A DNA stretch of 8,742 nt from Kiritimatiellota bacterium (GCA_009777165.1 WRML01000067.1:1-8742), one strand, 5' to 3'; shown: positions 1 through 6,142, numbered from the stretch's first letter. Numbers and translations: made by a program. The notes: generated from the sequence alone by a model not told the origin.

Positions 1-234
1 CGCCCCCGCGCCACCCTCCAGCGCCGCGATACGTTTCTCGAACACGTCCGAGGTCGGGTTCATCAGCCGTGTGTAGATGTTGCCAGGCTCAGCCAGCGCA
101 AAACGCCCCGCCGCCTGCGCGGAGTCTTTGAAGACATACGACGTCGTCGCATAGATGGGGACCGCCCGTGAGTCGGTCGCGGGGTCAGGGCTCTCCTGCC
201 CCGCATGAAGCTGTAGTGTCTCGAATCTGCTCAT
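1..234 (-). CDS. metY: O-acetylhomoserine sulfhydrylase (MetY-type), N-terminal part only
   Basis: This is the first 78 codons of a PLP-dependent Cys/Met-metabolism enzyme; the rest lies beyond the left edge. The protein begins MSRFETLQLHAGQ, the usual opening of the MetY branch, and continues with VPIYATTSYVFKD (about residues 26-38) and YTRLMNPT at 54-61, followed by a LE(G/x)R-like AALEGG at 71-75. Family members make homocysteine from O-acetylhomoserine and sulfide in the cytoplasm. The PLP lysine is not in the window. The ATG at 234 is supported by a strong Shine-Dalgarno, AAAGGAGA (complement of 241-248), seven bases upstream. The gene follows cysK on the same strand after a 73-bp gap with no terminator, so the two are probably cotranscribed. 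MetZ or cystathionine synthase-like enzymes share this fold, but the N-terminus fits MetY best. Confidence 0.93.
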   Translation of the reverse strand, partial: MSRFETLQLHAGQESPDPATDSRAVPIYATTSYVFKDSAQAAGRFALAEPGNIYTRLMNPTSDVFEKRIAALEGGAGA

Positions 235-307
235 GATCAATCTCCTTTAAAACGCATATTGCACGCTCAGGGTATCATTCCTTCTCTTCATTTCCTTCTT
301 CCTTCTC

Positions 308-1243
308 TCAGTTATCAACAAACAACGGCGTTGACAAATACCGCTCGCCCGTGTCGGGCAGTACAACGACGATGATTTTCCCCTCATTCTCCGTGCGCCG
401 GGCGATCTCCGTCGCTGCGTGCAACGCCGCCCCGGACGAGATTCCCGCAACGACCCCCTCGGTTTTCGCCAGCGCCCGCGCCGCCTCAAACGCCTCCTCA
501 TGCCTGACCTTGAAGATCTCGTCAATGACCGACACGTTCAGCACCGCCGGCACGAACCCCGCGCCGATCCCCTGAATCTTGTGCGGCCCTGGCGACCCGC
601 CCGACAAGACCGGCGAGTCGGACGGCTCAACCGCCACGACTTTCACGCTCGGCTTTCTCTGCTTCAGCGCCTCCCCCACGCCCGTGATCGTCCCGCCCGT
701 CCCCACGCCCGCCACGAAAATATCCACGCCGCCGCCCGTATCATCCCAAATCTCCACGGCGGTCGTCCTCCTGTGCACCTCCGGGTTCGCGGGATTTGAG
801 AACTGTCCCAAAACCACCGCGCCCGGTATGCCTTGCGCAAGCTCATCCGCCTTCGCGATAGCGCCCCTCATCCCCTTCGCGCCTTCCGTCAGCACGAGTT
901 TCGCGCCCAGCGCAGCCAGCAGCGAGCGCCGCTCGACGCTCATGGTCTCCGGCATGGTCAGTATCAGCCGGTACCCCTTCGCCGCCGCGACGAACGCGAG
1001 CGCGATACCCGTGTTCCCGCTCGTCGGCTCGACGATCACGCCGCCCGGCCTGAGCAACCCCCTCTTCTCCGAATCGTCAACCATTGCGTAGCCGATCCTG
1101 TCCTTCACGCTACTCAGCGGGTTGAAGGACTCCAGCTTGGCGATCAGGCGGCTCTTAATCCCCTGTGCCAGGCTGTAATTCGCCAGCTCCAGCAGCGGCG
1201 TTTTTCCGATTAAATCGGTGAGTTTTCCTGCAACGTTTATCAT
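308..1243 (-). CDS. cysK: Cysteine synthase A (O-acetylserine sulfhydrylase)
   Basis: A full-length fold-type II PLP enzyme of 311 residues, normal for CysK. It makes L-cysteine from O-acetylserine and sulfide in the cytosol. Key elements are present in order: LIGKTPLLEL near the N-terminus; NPLSSVKDRIG, with the PLP lysine at K47; the substrate loop PTSGNTG at 73-79; the phosphate-binding GVGTGGT at 179-185; GISSGAA at about 267-273, with the serine that contacts the pyridine nitrogen; and PDTGERYLST at 296-305. I chose the ATG at 1243. A TTG two codons upstream (1249) is in frame and cannot be excluded, because neither has a clear Shine-Dalgarno. A promoter lies about 45 bp upstream. A metY-type gene follows in the same direction. 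Cystathionine beta-synthase lacks this length and context, so the assignment is secure. Confidence 0.97.
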   Translation of the reverse strand: MINVAGKLTDLIGKTPLLELANYSLAQGIKSRLIAKLESFNPLSSVKDRIGYAMVDDSEKRGLLRPGGVIVEPTSGNTGIALAFVAAAKGYRLILTMPETMSVERRSLLAALGAKLVLTEGAKGMRGAIAKADELAQGIPGAVVLGQFSNPANPEVHRRTTAVEIWDDTGGGVDIFVAGVGTGGTITGVGEALKQRKPSVKVVAVEPSDSPVLSGGSPGPHKIQGIGAGFVPAVLNVSVIDEIFKVRHEEAFEAARALAKTEGVVAGISSGAALHAATEIARRTENEGKIIVVVLPDTGERYLSTPLFVDN

Positions 1244-1287
1244 GTCCAATTCGATACCATTTTATTCCGATATGAATAATAGGATTT

Positions 1288-1316
1288 ATATTATCATAAC
1301 CCATGCACACTGTCAA
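1288..1316 (-). promoter_or_regulatory. sigma70-like promoter of cysK-metY
   Basis: On the minus strand the sequence has a consensus -35 TTGACA (complement of 1311-1316), a 17-base spacer and a -10 TAATAT (complement of 1288-1293), with a TGn extension just before the -10. Transcription should begin near 1281, giving a leader of only about 38 bases before the cysK ATG. The short leader leaves no room for a riboswitch or T-box. Confidence 0.8.
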
Positions 1317-1327
1317 CAGGAATGACA

Positions 1328-1347
1328 AAAAAGTTTCAAAAAGTTTC
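1328..1347. repeat. Two tandem 10-bp direct repeats upstream of the cysK promoter
   Basis: AAAAAGTTTC occurs twice back to back (1328-1337 and 1338-1347), starting 11 bp upstream of the cysK -35 box. The one-helical-turn period and A/T tracts would suit an UP element or two in-phase protein sites. Which of these, if either, is inference. Confidence 0.5.
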
Positions 1348-1392
1348 AACTGAATTAACGATAGGGATGTTTCTTTCGGTAGAAGAGAACGC

Positions 1393-1424
1393 AAAAAAAA
1401 ATCATGGCATCCCCTCGGGATGCC
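1393..1424 (-). terminator. Rho-independent terminator, minus strand, possibly bidirectional
   Basis: A perfect 8-bp stem (GGCATCCC at 1406-1413, GGGATGCC at 1417-1424) with a 3-base loop is followed on the minus strand, after ATGA, by a run of nine T (complement of 1393-1401). On the plus strand TCTTTT follows the stem, so weak termination is possible that way too. No gene on the minus strand ends just before it, which raises the question of what it terminates. Confidence 0.65.
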
Positions 1425-1668
1425 TCTTTTAGGCGCATCCCGTGCCCCATCGGCCGCGCCTGCGCCGACGGGGGCCCCTTTTCCTGCGGACATGGGGGGG
1501 GACGTTTTTCGACCGAGAGACACATCCCTGACGGGATGTAAAAATGGAACACGTTAAAGTGATTTAGCTAGTCGAGCCTTAAAAAGTCATTTTCACGCGG
1601 CATGGGCATAGTGGCAGGTCGGGAGGGGAAATTCAATTTTCCAGTTTTCTCCATTCCCGAAATTCTCT

Positions 1669-1698
1669 TTGCAACGGGTAAGGGTTTTGGTGTATTAT
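1669..1698 (+). promoter_or_regulatory. Promoter of the ankyrin lipoprotein gene
   Basis: TTGCAA (1669-1674), an 18-base spacer and TATTAT (1693-1698) resemble a sigma70 promoter. They place the transcript start near 1705, about 30 bases before the chosen ATG at 1735. This argues against the TTG at 1669 being the start codon. Confidence 0.55.
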
Positions 1699-1734
1699 AT
1701 CCGCACAAAAGCAGAAAAAGGAAAGTTGGAACGT

Positions 1735-3024
1735 ATGAAGAAGATGATGACACAAAGCATGAAGCGCAAAATCCCGTGCGGATTTATTGCGGCGGCATTC
1801 GCGATGACACTGGCAATGACGAACGGTTGTGGGGACGGAGGCGGAGGCTCATGGACTCCTGCGGAAAAAGCGGAAGTTGACAAGTATATTAGGGAATATG
1901 GTAGGGATGCGATAGCAAGGTATCTGATAGACACAAACCAAAAAGGAGAGCAACCCGACTTTAAATATATCAAACACTTTGCGTCCCAAGGGGCAAATGT
2001 GAATGCGAAAGACGTCTTCGGAAGAACCCCGCTACATTGGGCAGCGATCTGTGGGAATATCGAAGCCATCAAATTCCTTGTGTCCCAAGGGGCGGATGTG
2101 AATGCAAGAGACAGTAAGGGATATACCCCACTACATCAGGCGGCGAGAGGGAATATCGAAGCCGTCAAATTCCTTGTCTCCAAGGGGGCGGATGTGAATG
2201 CGAAAAACATCCTAGGTGGAACCCCTGCTGATGTGGCGAGTGGTAACAAGGAGATTGCGATTGCGACGCTGGATGAAATCGCGCAGCGTGTAACCCCTGC
2301 TGATATGGCGAAAGGGAATGGCAATGTCGAAGTCATCAAATTCCTTGAGTCCAAGGGGACGGATGTGAATGCGAAAGACAGCAACGGTGAAACCCCTGCT
2401 GATGCTGATTACACGACCATGTCCATGCACGCGAAAGATATCTACAATGCGATTGTGGTCGCAAACACGGAACGTGCGCCGCTCGGCCTCGGACCGGTCT
2501 GGCCCAAGTCGGGGAAACCGATGGAGGATGCGAAGGACATCGGCGACATGACGTTCGCGAACAGCTCGGATTATTTCTCGGTCCTGTATGACTGGAAGAC
2601 TTTTGGCACGTCGGATTGGGCTCCGTATGTTCATGTTAATAAGTTCGACTACTCGAAATGCGCTGGAGCCGGGGTACCGCCAAAGACAGGGGGGGGGCAC
2701 CTGACGGCAAAGAACAACGCTTGGACCATCGCCGCTAACATCACTGACGATACGCCTGACATCATCCCGGTCATCGTCTCCCGCAACGTTGACCCGTCCT
2801 CGCTCATCCCGAGAGAGGGCGACCTCAGCGAACAGTTCCTCCGCCCGTCCAAGCACAAGACCCCGTTCGGGAACAAGGCGTTTGTCATGATTCGCAAGGG
2901 GGGTGCGATTTATCACGCCACATGGCGAGATGCCAGTCTGGACAGACTCTATCAGGGTGCGAGCGGAAAGGAACTCCAAGCCATCCGCGACGCATTCCAG
3001 AAGATCAAGTATCTGGAGCCGTGA
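1735..3024 (+). CDS. Predicted ankyrin-repeat lipoprotein with pseudopilin-like C-terminal region
   Basis: A 429-residue protein. Residues 1-31 form a basic then hydrophobic signal (MKKMMTQSMKRK, then FIAAAFAMTLA) ending at TNGC, so C32 is a likely lipidation site, although the lipobox is not canonical; a GDGGGGS linker follows. Ankyrin repeats cover about 76-225. Two are good matches (GRTPLHWAAICGNIEAIKFL at 96-115; GYTPLHQAARGNIEAVKFL at 129-147) and two are degenerate, reading TPAD in place of TPLH. From about 232 the sequence changes character: DIYNAIVVANTER at 235-247, NNAWTIAANITDDTPDIIPV at 327-346 and KAFVMIRKGGAIY at 381-393. From memory this resembles the variable half of pseudopilin-like (type II secretion-style) proteins of PVC bacteria, here without a pilin N-terminus. 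The ATG at 1735 follows AAGGAAAG and a suitable promoter. The precise function is unknown; an envelope-attached protein-interaction role is inferred. The gene looks less GC-rich than its neighbours. Confidence 0.8.
   Translation: MKKMMTQSMKRKIPCGFIAAAFAMTLAMTNGCGDGGGGSWTPAEKAEVDKYIREYGRDAIARYLIDTNQKGEQPDFKYIKHFASQGANVNAKDVFGRTPLHWAAICGNIEAIKFLVSQGADVNARDSKGYTPLHQAARGNIEAVKFLVSKGADVNAKNILGGTPADVASGNKEIAIATLDEIAQRVTPADMAKGNGNVEVIKFLESKGTDVNAKDSNGETPADADYTTMSMHAKDIYNAIVVANTERAPLGLGPVWPKSGKPMEDAKDIGDMTFANSSDYFSVLYDWKTFGTSDWAPYVHVNKFDYSKCAGAGVPPKTGGGHLTAKNNAWTIAANITDDTPDIIPVIVSRNVDPSSLIPREGDLSEQFLRPSKHKTPFGNKAFVMIRKGGAIYHATWRDASLDRLYQGASGKELQAIRDAFQKIKYLEP
2053..2376 (+). repeat. Ankyrin-coding DNA duplications
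   Basis: Nearly identical blocks beginning GGGAATATCGAAGCC start at 2053 and 2149 (96 bp apart), with a more diverged copy from about 2313. Each continues through TCAAATTCCTTG and a GATGTGAATGC segment. The 96-bp spacing is one codon short of the usual 33-residue ankyrin unit, because the second repeat reads AARGN where the first reads AAICGN. The close DNA identity points to recent duplication. Confidence 0.75.
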
Positions 3025-3106
3025 AGAAGTCAGAAGCAGCCCCCTTTTGAAAGGGGGTGGCGCGTATCCGCGCCGGGGGTTTTCCCGCCTGCGGAGGGCG
3101 CATACA

Positions 3107-3138
3107 GTCCTTTCGTCCTTGTGTCGTTGTGTCCTTGT
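3107..3138 (+). repeat. Four tandem octamers, consensus GTCCTTGT
   Basis: GTCCTTTC, GTCCTTGT, GTCGTTGT and GTCCTTGT follow one another without gaps at 3107-3138, each at most two bases from the consensus. Confidence 0.75.
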
Positions 3139-3153
3139 TGTCATGCCGTCGTC

Positions 3154-3227
3154 GTCCCGTAGTCCTGTAGTCCCGTAGTCGGAGGGGGGGGAGGGGGCTG
3201 GACTACGGGACTACAGGACTACGGGAC
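3154..3227. repeat. Perfect 27-bp inverted repeat made of GTAGTCCN octamers
   Basis: The arms 3154-3180 and 3201-3227 are exact reverse complements, separated by a 20-base G-rich loop. Each arm is itself a run of an 8-nt unit (GTAGTCCT at 3159-3166, GTAGTCCC at 3167-3174, with partial units at both ends). A transcript from either strand would form a very strong hairpin. No T tract follows, so it is not a standard terminator. Confidence 0.85.
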
Positions 3228-3250
3228 AACGGCAATAATGGACAACAGGA

Positions 3251-3316
3251 CTTGACGACTTGACGGCTTGTCGTCTTGTCGGGCTTGGCAAGTCGTCAAG
3301 TCGTCAAGACGACAAG
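3251..3316. repeat. Mirrored arrays of CTTGWCGN octamers
   Basis: Four octamers of the form CTTG(A/T)CGN run without gaps from 3251 to 3282. Three reverse-complement octamers (TCGTCAAG twice, ACGACAAG once) run from 3293 to 3316. The arms can pair around a 10-base centre. Confidence 0.8.
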
Positions 3317-3398
3317 TCCGGTTTCTCACAAACCCCCGCCTCCGAATACGCCCCCCCTTTCAAAAGGGGGCTACTTCTCCCCCCCCCTCAGTATTCCC

Positions 3399-4058
3399 TT
3401 ACCACAATTCCTGGCAGATTGTGACGAACGCGGAGATGGTGAACACCAATGCCATGAGCCCGCCGATGAGCATCCCTGTTTCAGAGAGGCTGTGTGTCGC
3501 CCCGTGGCGTTTGCGGTTCCTCCGCAGTAGCCTGACGAACACCCCCCCCCAGAACAACGCCCATCCCGTCAGCGCCACAAGCACACGGGCGTGGCACGGC
3601 AGTGAGAAGTGCCAGAAGAATGTAGTCCGGAACCACGGCAGATCCGTCTGCGCCCGCCCGGTCTGACGTGCCATCGCTGCCAGCAGTCCCTGCCGCGTTT
3701 CGGGGATACTGCCACGGTAACGCTCCGCGCGTTCAAATACAGCCGTGGCTTTCGCGGTATCCCCCGCAAGGACATGCACACTGCCAAGATTGAGGAAGAG
3801 GTCGGCGTTCACAACGCCGTCCGCCACAATGCGCTCGTAGGTCGCGGCAGCTTTCGCGTAGTCCTCGGGTGTCGCCGCCGCCGCCGCTTGCGTGTTCGCC
3901 TGTTCCCACAAGAATTGTCGCATTGCGGTGTCCGCTTGCGCCACAAGCGGAATGAGAAGTAAGGAGAGAAGAGAGAGACGAAAATTTCGACAGCAATCGA
4001 GGGCAGTCGAGGGCAGTCGAAGGCAAGCGACGTATTTTTTTCTCTTCTCTCCTCTCAT
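3399..4058 (-). CDS. batE: BatE-like TPR protein with two membrane segments
   Basis: A 219-residue protein downstream of batD. The N-terminus is basic (MRGEKRKKYV), then unusual (RLPSTALDCCR, residues 14-24, encoded by a short tandem repeat), then a signal-like hydrophobic stretch LSLLSLLLIPLVAQA ending near 42. A TPR-type helical region spans about 64-125 (YAKAAATYERIV, NADLFLNLGSVHVLAGD, KATAVFERAERY). Two membrane segments follow, about 158-177 and 193-214. This TPR plus two-helix layout, with a conserved-looking WFRTTFFWHFSLPCHARVLVALTGW region, is that of BatE. Many BatE proteins continue into an SH3-like domain, but this one stops just after the second helix. The ATG at 4058 has an excellent Shine-Dalgarno (AAGGAGG, seven bases away) and overlaps the batD stop as ATGA, implying translational coupling. 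The role is inferred: envelope integrity or stress tolerance with the other Bat proteins. Confidence 0.83.
   Translation of the reverse strand: MRGEKRKKYVACLRLPSTALDCCRNFRLSLLSLLLIPLVAQADTAMRQFLWEQANTQAAAAATPEDYAKAAATYERIVADGVVNADLFLNLGSVHVLAGDTAKATAVFERAERYRGSIPETRQGLLAAMARQTGRAQTDLPWFRTTFFWHFSLPCHARVLVALTGWALFWGGVFVRLLRRNRKRHGATHSLSETGMLIGGLMALVFTISAFVTICQELW
3963..4052. repeat. Decamer array flanked by inverted arms inside the batE 5' end
   Basis: Four 10-nt units around GGGCAGTCGA run from 3991 to 4030 (the second and third are identical). Outside them GGAGAGAAGAGA at 3963-3974 and its exact reverse complement at 4041-4052 form a 12-bp pair. The block covers roughly codons 3-32 of batE, including the odd N-terminal peptide and part of the signal sequence. 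Confidence 0.7.
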
Positions 4059-5995
4059 TTTCTTTCCTCCTTACTCCTTGCTACGTTATCAATCTGCGCC
4101 AGCGTGCCGCACAAGGTTTGCGTCAGTTCGGTCAGCGGCAGTTGCGCATCGGGACGGTACATCGCCTCGTCGAGGCGCGACAGATGCGTGCGAGCGGCTT
4201 CGGCGTGTTCCGCAGGGACGTCATACCGGAGCAGCAGGGCGTATGCGTCGCCCGGAGTCAGCGACGTGCCGGACGCGAGACCGAGGCGTTCCGCCAAATA
4301 TGCGCGGGCTACCCGTGCGGCTGCTTCTGCCGTTTCCGCATGACGTAAGCCGCGCGTTGCGCGTCCCAACGCGCCGGATGTCCGGCTGCGTTCGCGCACC
4401 GAGCGAAGCAAGCGGCGCAACGGGCGAAACAGCACCAGCACGAGGCAGTGCAGGGGCATCACCAACAGCAGCGTCAGCATCCGTCTCAGCGGTGGGAAAA
4501 GCGTGTCGTTTGTTTCCGGAAGCGGGACGCACGTGATTCCGGCAGGGCTGATCTCCTCGCCGTCTGCGTTGCCGTCGAGAGAACCGTTGCCGTCGTCGCC
4601 TATCGCAGCGATCTGCGTGGTGGCGCGGACCTGAATCGGCACAGGCGGGGTCCGGACGGTCTCGTACTCGCGCCGCTCCGTGTTGAAGTATGCCATGCTC
4701 ACGGGCGGAAATTCCAGCGTGCCTTCATGCAGCGGACGGACACGGTACGAGAACCGCTTGCCGTTGGGCAGCGCGTCCGCCTTGACGCTGTCGTCGTAGA
4801 TGCGGAAGTCTTTCACCAGGGCAGGTTGCAGCCCAAGCACGGGCACGCGCATGTTCGACGTGCTGATGTCGCCCGTGACCTCCAGCGTCAGCGTCAGCGG
4901 GTCGCCCACCTTGCACACGCTCGTGTCGAACGCGGCGGTCGCCTCGGCGTTGCGCCCGACCGGACCGATGAACCACTCCGGGCGTCCCTCGTCCGGCGGC
5001 GGCGTTACGCGCACGGTCACAGCCGGACCGATGGTATAGACGCTCTTCATCGTCGCCTGCCGATTCGCCACGCCGTCCATCACGTCGCCCTTGAACGTGA
5101 GCGGACCGAACGTGTAGTCGCCCTCCTGCGTCGGCGTGTAGGTCAGCGCGAGCGTGTACTCCCGATAGGGCTTGCCGTCAATCGTCTTGCGCTCCGCCGG
5201 AAGCCTGAAGCGGATGGGACGCTCACGGAACAGATCCGTGTCGAAAAACCCTCCGAACCCCCCCTGGCTCTTGTAGTCGTTGAGCGCGAAGCTCGGCTGG
5301 TTGCCGCGCTGGTCAATGAGCCCTTCGAGCAACTGTTTCAGGTTCGGGCATTTCAGCGCAAAGTCGGTCTGGTGACTCAGCTCCAAGAAATCGGCTGACA
5401 CATGCGGGAGGCTGTTCGGGTGGATCGGCTCATTGTCCTTGGCGTAAGGCTCCGGCAGCTCCGAGACCGCCACCGACAGCGTGACCGTGAACGGCTCATC
5501 CACCAGCACAGACGTTGACGACGCCGTGACCTGCGCGATGACCGTGTCCTGTTGCCCGATGCCCGTCACCTCAACCGTCACCCCGGGGTGGACGTATGTC
5601 TTGCCCTGCACGGTCATGCGGACGGGACCCGTTTTAAACGTCCCCGCCTCCGCCGGCTTCACCTGATAGACGAACAGGCGCCCTTCAGCAGCCTCGTAGG
5701 TCGTGTGTCTATTGATGGTGATGGTGCGTGACTGGCTGGTGCTGCGCGTCCCCAAAAAATAAACCTCCGACTTCGGCAACGCCGAGAGGTCGGGCTGCGG
5801 CAGGTTACGGTCCGCGCCCCGCACCTCGATATTCAGGTTCACGCTCTCGCCCAGATAAATCTTCGGGCGCGACACCGTGACGTTCAGCGACACCTCCGCC
5901 GCAGACGCGGCGAGTGCGAGGAATGCGATACATGCGGGAAACAGGAATCGGAATAGAGTGCCGTCCCTGCGGGACTTGGATGGTGGGAGACGCAT
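4055..5995 (-). CDS. batD: BatD-family membrane protein
   Basis: A 646-residue protein, in the usual BatD size range. After a signal peptide (hydrophobic core FRFLFPACIAFLALAASAA, ending near 33) come repeated beta-rich segments: VSRPKIYLGESVNLNIEVRG at 41-60, SSTSVLVDEPFTVTLSV at about 159-175, TYTPTQEGDYTFGPLTFKG at 285-303, CKVGDPLTLTLEVTGDI at 361-377 and YRVRPLHEGTLEFPPVSM at 417-434. These resemble the stacked immunoglobulin-like domains of BatD. A membrane helix lies at about 505-527, followed by a basic stretch and a helical C-terminal domain (to 646), probably cytoplasmic. In the family, BatD sits in the envelope beside BatA/B and BatC/E; its biochemical activity is not established. 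The frame stays open upstream to 6328, but that part is translated palindrome repeat and overlaps the transposase gene. ATG 5995 is the only sensible start before the signal core. The stop overlaps the batE start. Confidence 0.9.
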   Translation of the reverse strand: MRLPPSKSRRDGTLFRFLFPACIAFLALAASAAEVSLNVTVSRPKIYLGESVNLNIEVRGADRNLPQPDLSALPKSEVYFLGTRSTSQSRTITINRHTTYEAAEGRLFVYQVKPAEAGTFKTGPVRMTVQGKTYVHPGVTVEVTGIGQQDTVIAQVTASSTSVLVDEPFTVTLSVAVSELPEPYAKDNEPIHPNSLPHVSADFLELSHQTDFALKCPNLKQLLEGLIDQRGNQPSFALNDYKSQGGFGGFFDTDLFRERPIRFRLPAERKTIDGKPYREYTLALTYTPTQEGDYTFGPLTFKGDVMDGVANRQATMKSVYTIGPAVTVRVTPPPDEGRPEWFIGPVGRNAEATAAFDTSVCKVGDPLTLTLEVTGDISTSNMRVPVLGLQPALVKDFRIYDDSVKADALPNGKRFSYRVRPLHEGTLEFPPVSMAYFNTERREYETVRTPPVPIQVRATTQIAAIGDDGNGSLDGNADGEEISPAGITCVPLPETNDTLFPPLRRMLTLLLVMPLHCLVLVLFRPLRRLLRSVRERSRTSGALGRATRGLRHAETAEAAARVARAYLAERLGLASGTSLTPGDAYALLLRYDVPAEHAEAARTHLSRLDEAMYRPDAQLPLTELTQTLCGTLAQIDNVARSKEERK

Positions 5996-6082
5996 GAAGT
6001 GTCGTCCTTGCAGGACTTGATAGGGAGGCTTCCGTACCGTAGGCTGAAGCCTACGGTTAATAAAGTGTTGTCCCTGCGGGAC
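5957..6082 (+). repeat. REP-like palindrome array, left group (copies A-C)
   Basis: Three copies of palindrome P1 (GTCCC-TGC-GGGAC type) lie at 5963-5975, 6004-6016 and 6070-6082, and one of palindrome P2 (CCGTAGG..CCTACGG type) at 6037-6056. The second P1 reads GTCCT-TGC-AGGAC and the P2 reads CCGTAGGCTGAAGCCTACGG; both differ from the other copies by paired changes that keep the stem. Copies A and B overlap the batD start: A is coding and B carries its likely ribosome-binding site. Confidence 0.85.
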
Positions 6083-6142
6083 TGGAAACACTGTTGCGAA
6101 ATGTGTTCTAGACTGGAGACTTGCAAAACATTGTTTTAGGAT
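6083..6142. other. Unique 60-bp centre between opposed palindrome groups
   Basis: This stretch separates copy C from copy D, whose orientations are opposite. It contains an AAAACA-T-TGTTTT hairpin at 6126-6138 but no repeat unit. A batD promoter might lie here, but I see no convincing -35/-10 pair. Confidence 0.4.

Larger units (their letters stand above)
1317..1668. other. Gene-free intergenic stretch with three hairpins
   Basis: No convincing gene is seen between the divergent cysK and ankyrin-protein promoters. Besides the terminator at 1393-1424, it holds a 9-bp stem with one A-C mismatch (arms 1445-1454 and 1464-1473) and a perfect 7-bp hairpin, ACATCCC-TGAC-GGGATGT, at 1522-1539. The last shares a TCCCTG/CGGGA core with the palindromes around the transposase. 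The stretch also carries an 8-G run at 1494-1501. Small open frames here have no ribosome-binding site or recognisable product. Confidence 0.6.
3038..3372. repeat. 335-bp composite repeat island bounded by inverted repeats
   Basis: The sequence AGCCCCCTTTTGAAAGGGGG at 3038-3057 recurs as an exact 20-bp inverted copy at 3353-3372. The similarity continues inwards for about 25 bases (a GGCG, GTAT, GGGGGTTT series) with a few mismatches, so the two copies really are in opposite orientation. Between them lie three blocks of short tandem units, two of them mirrored. The island fills the space between the convergent ankyrin gene and batE, and no gene is visible in it. It could act as a two-way transcription block or be the remains of non-autonomous elements; both are inference. 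Confidence 0.75.

Noticed and set aside
1155..1552. Minus-strand small proteins upstream of cysK
   Set aside because: They run through the terminator hairpin and the cysK promoter, have no ribosome site, and resemble no family I know.
1669..1734. TTG start at 1669 for the ankyrin protein
   Set aside because: It coincides with the -35 box of the probable promoter and would bury the lipoprotein signal behind 22 extra residues. ATG 1735 has a better context.
3038..3057. Rho-independent terminator of the ankyrin gene
   Set aside because: The GCCCCC/GGGGG hairpin has no T tract after it and recurs inverted at 3353-3372, so it is better described as a repeat end, though it may still slow transcription.
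2212..3144. 310-residue minus-strand frame antisense to the ankyrin gene
   Set aside because: The opposite strand encodes clear ankyrin repeats. This frame is an Arg/Val-rich shadow that starts inside the repeat island.
4448..5398. Arginine-rich 316-residue protein antisense to batD
   Set aside because: Its composition is typical of an antisense frame of a GC-rich gene, and the opposite strand encodes a recognisable BatD.
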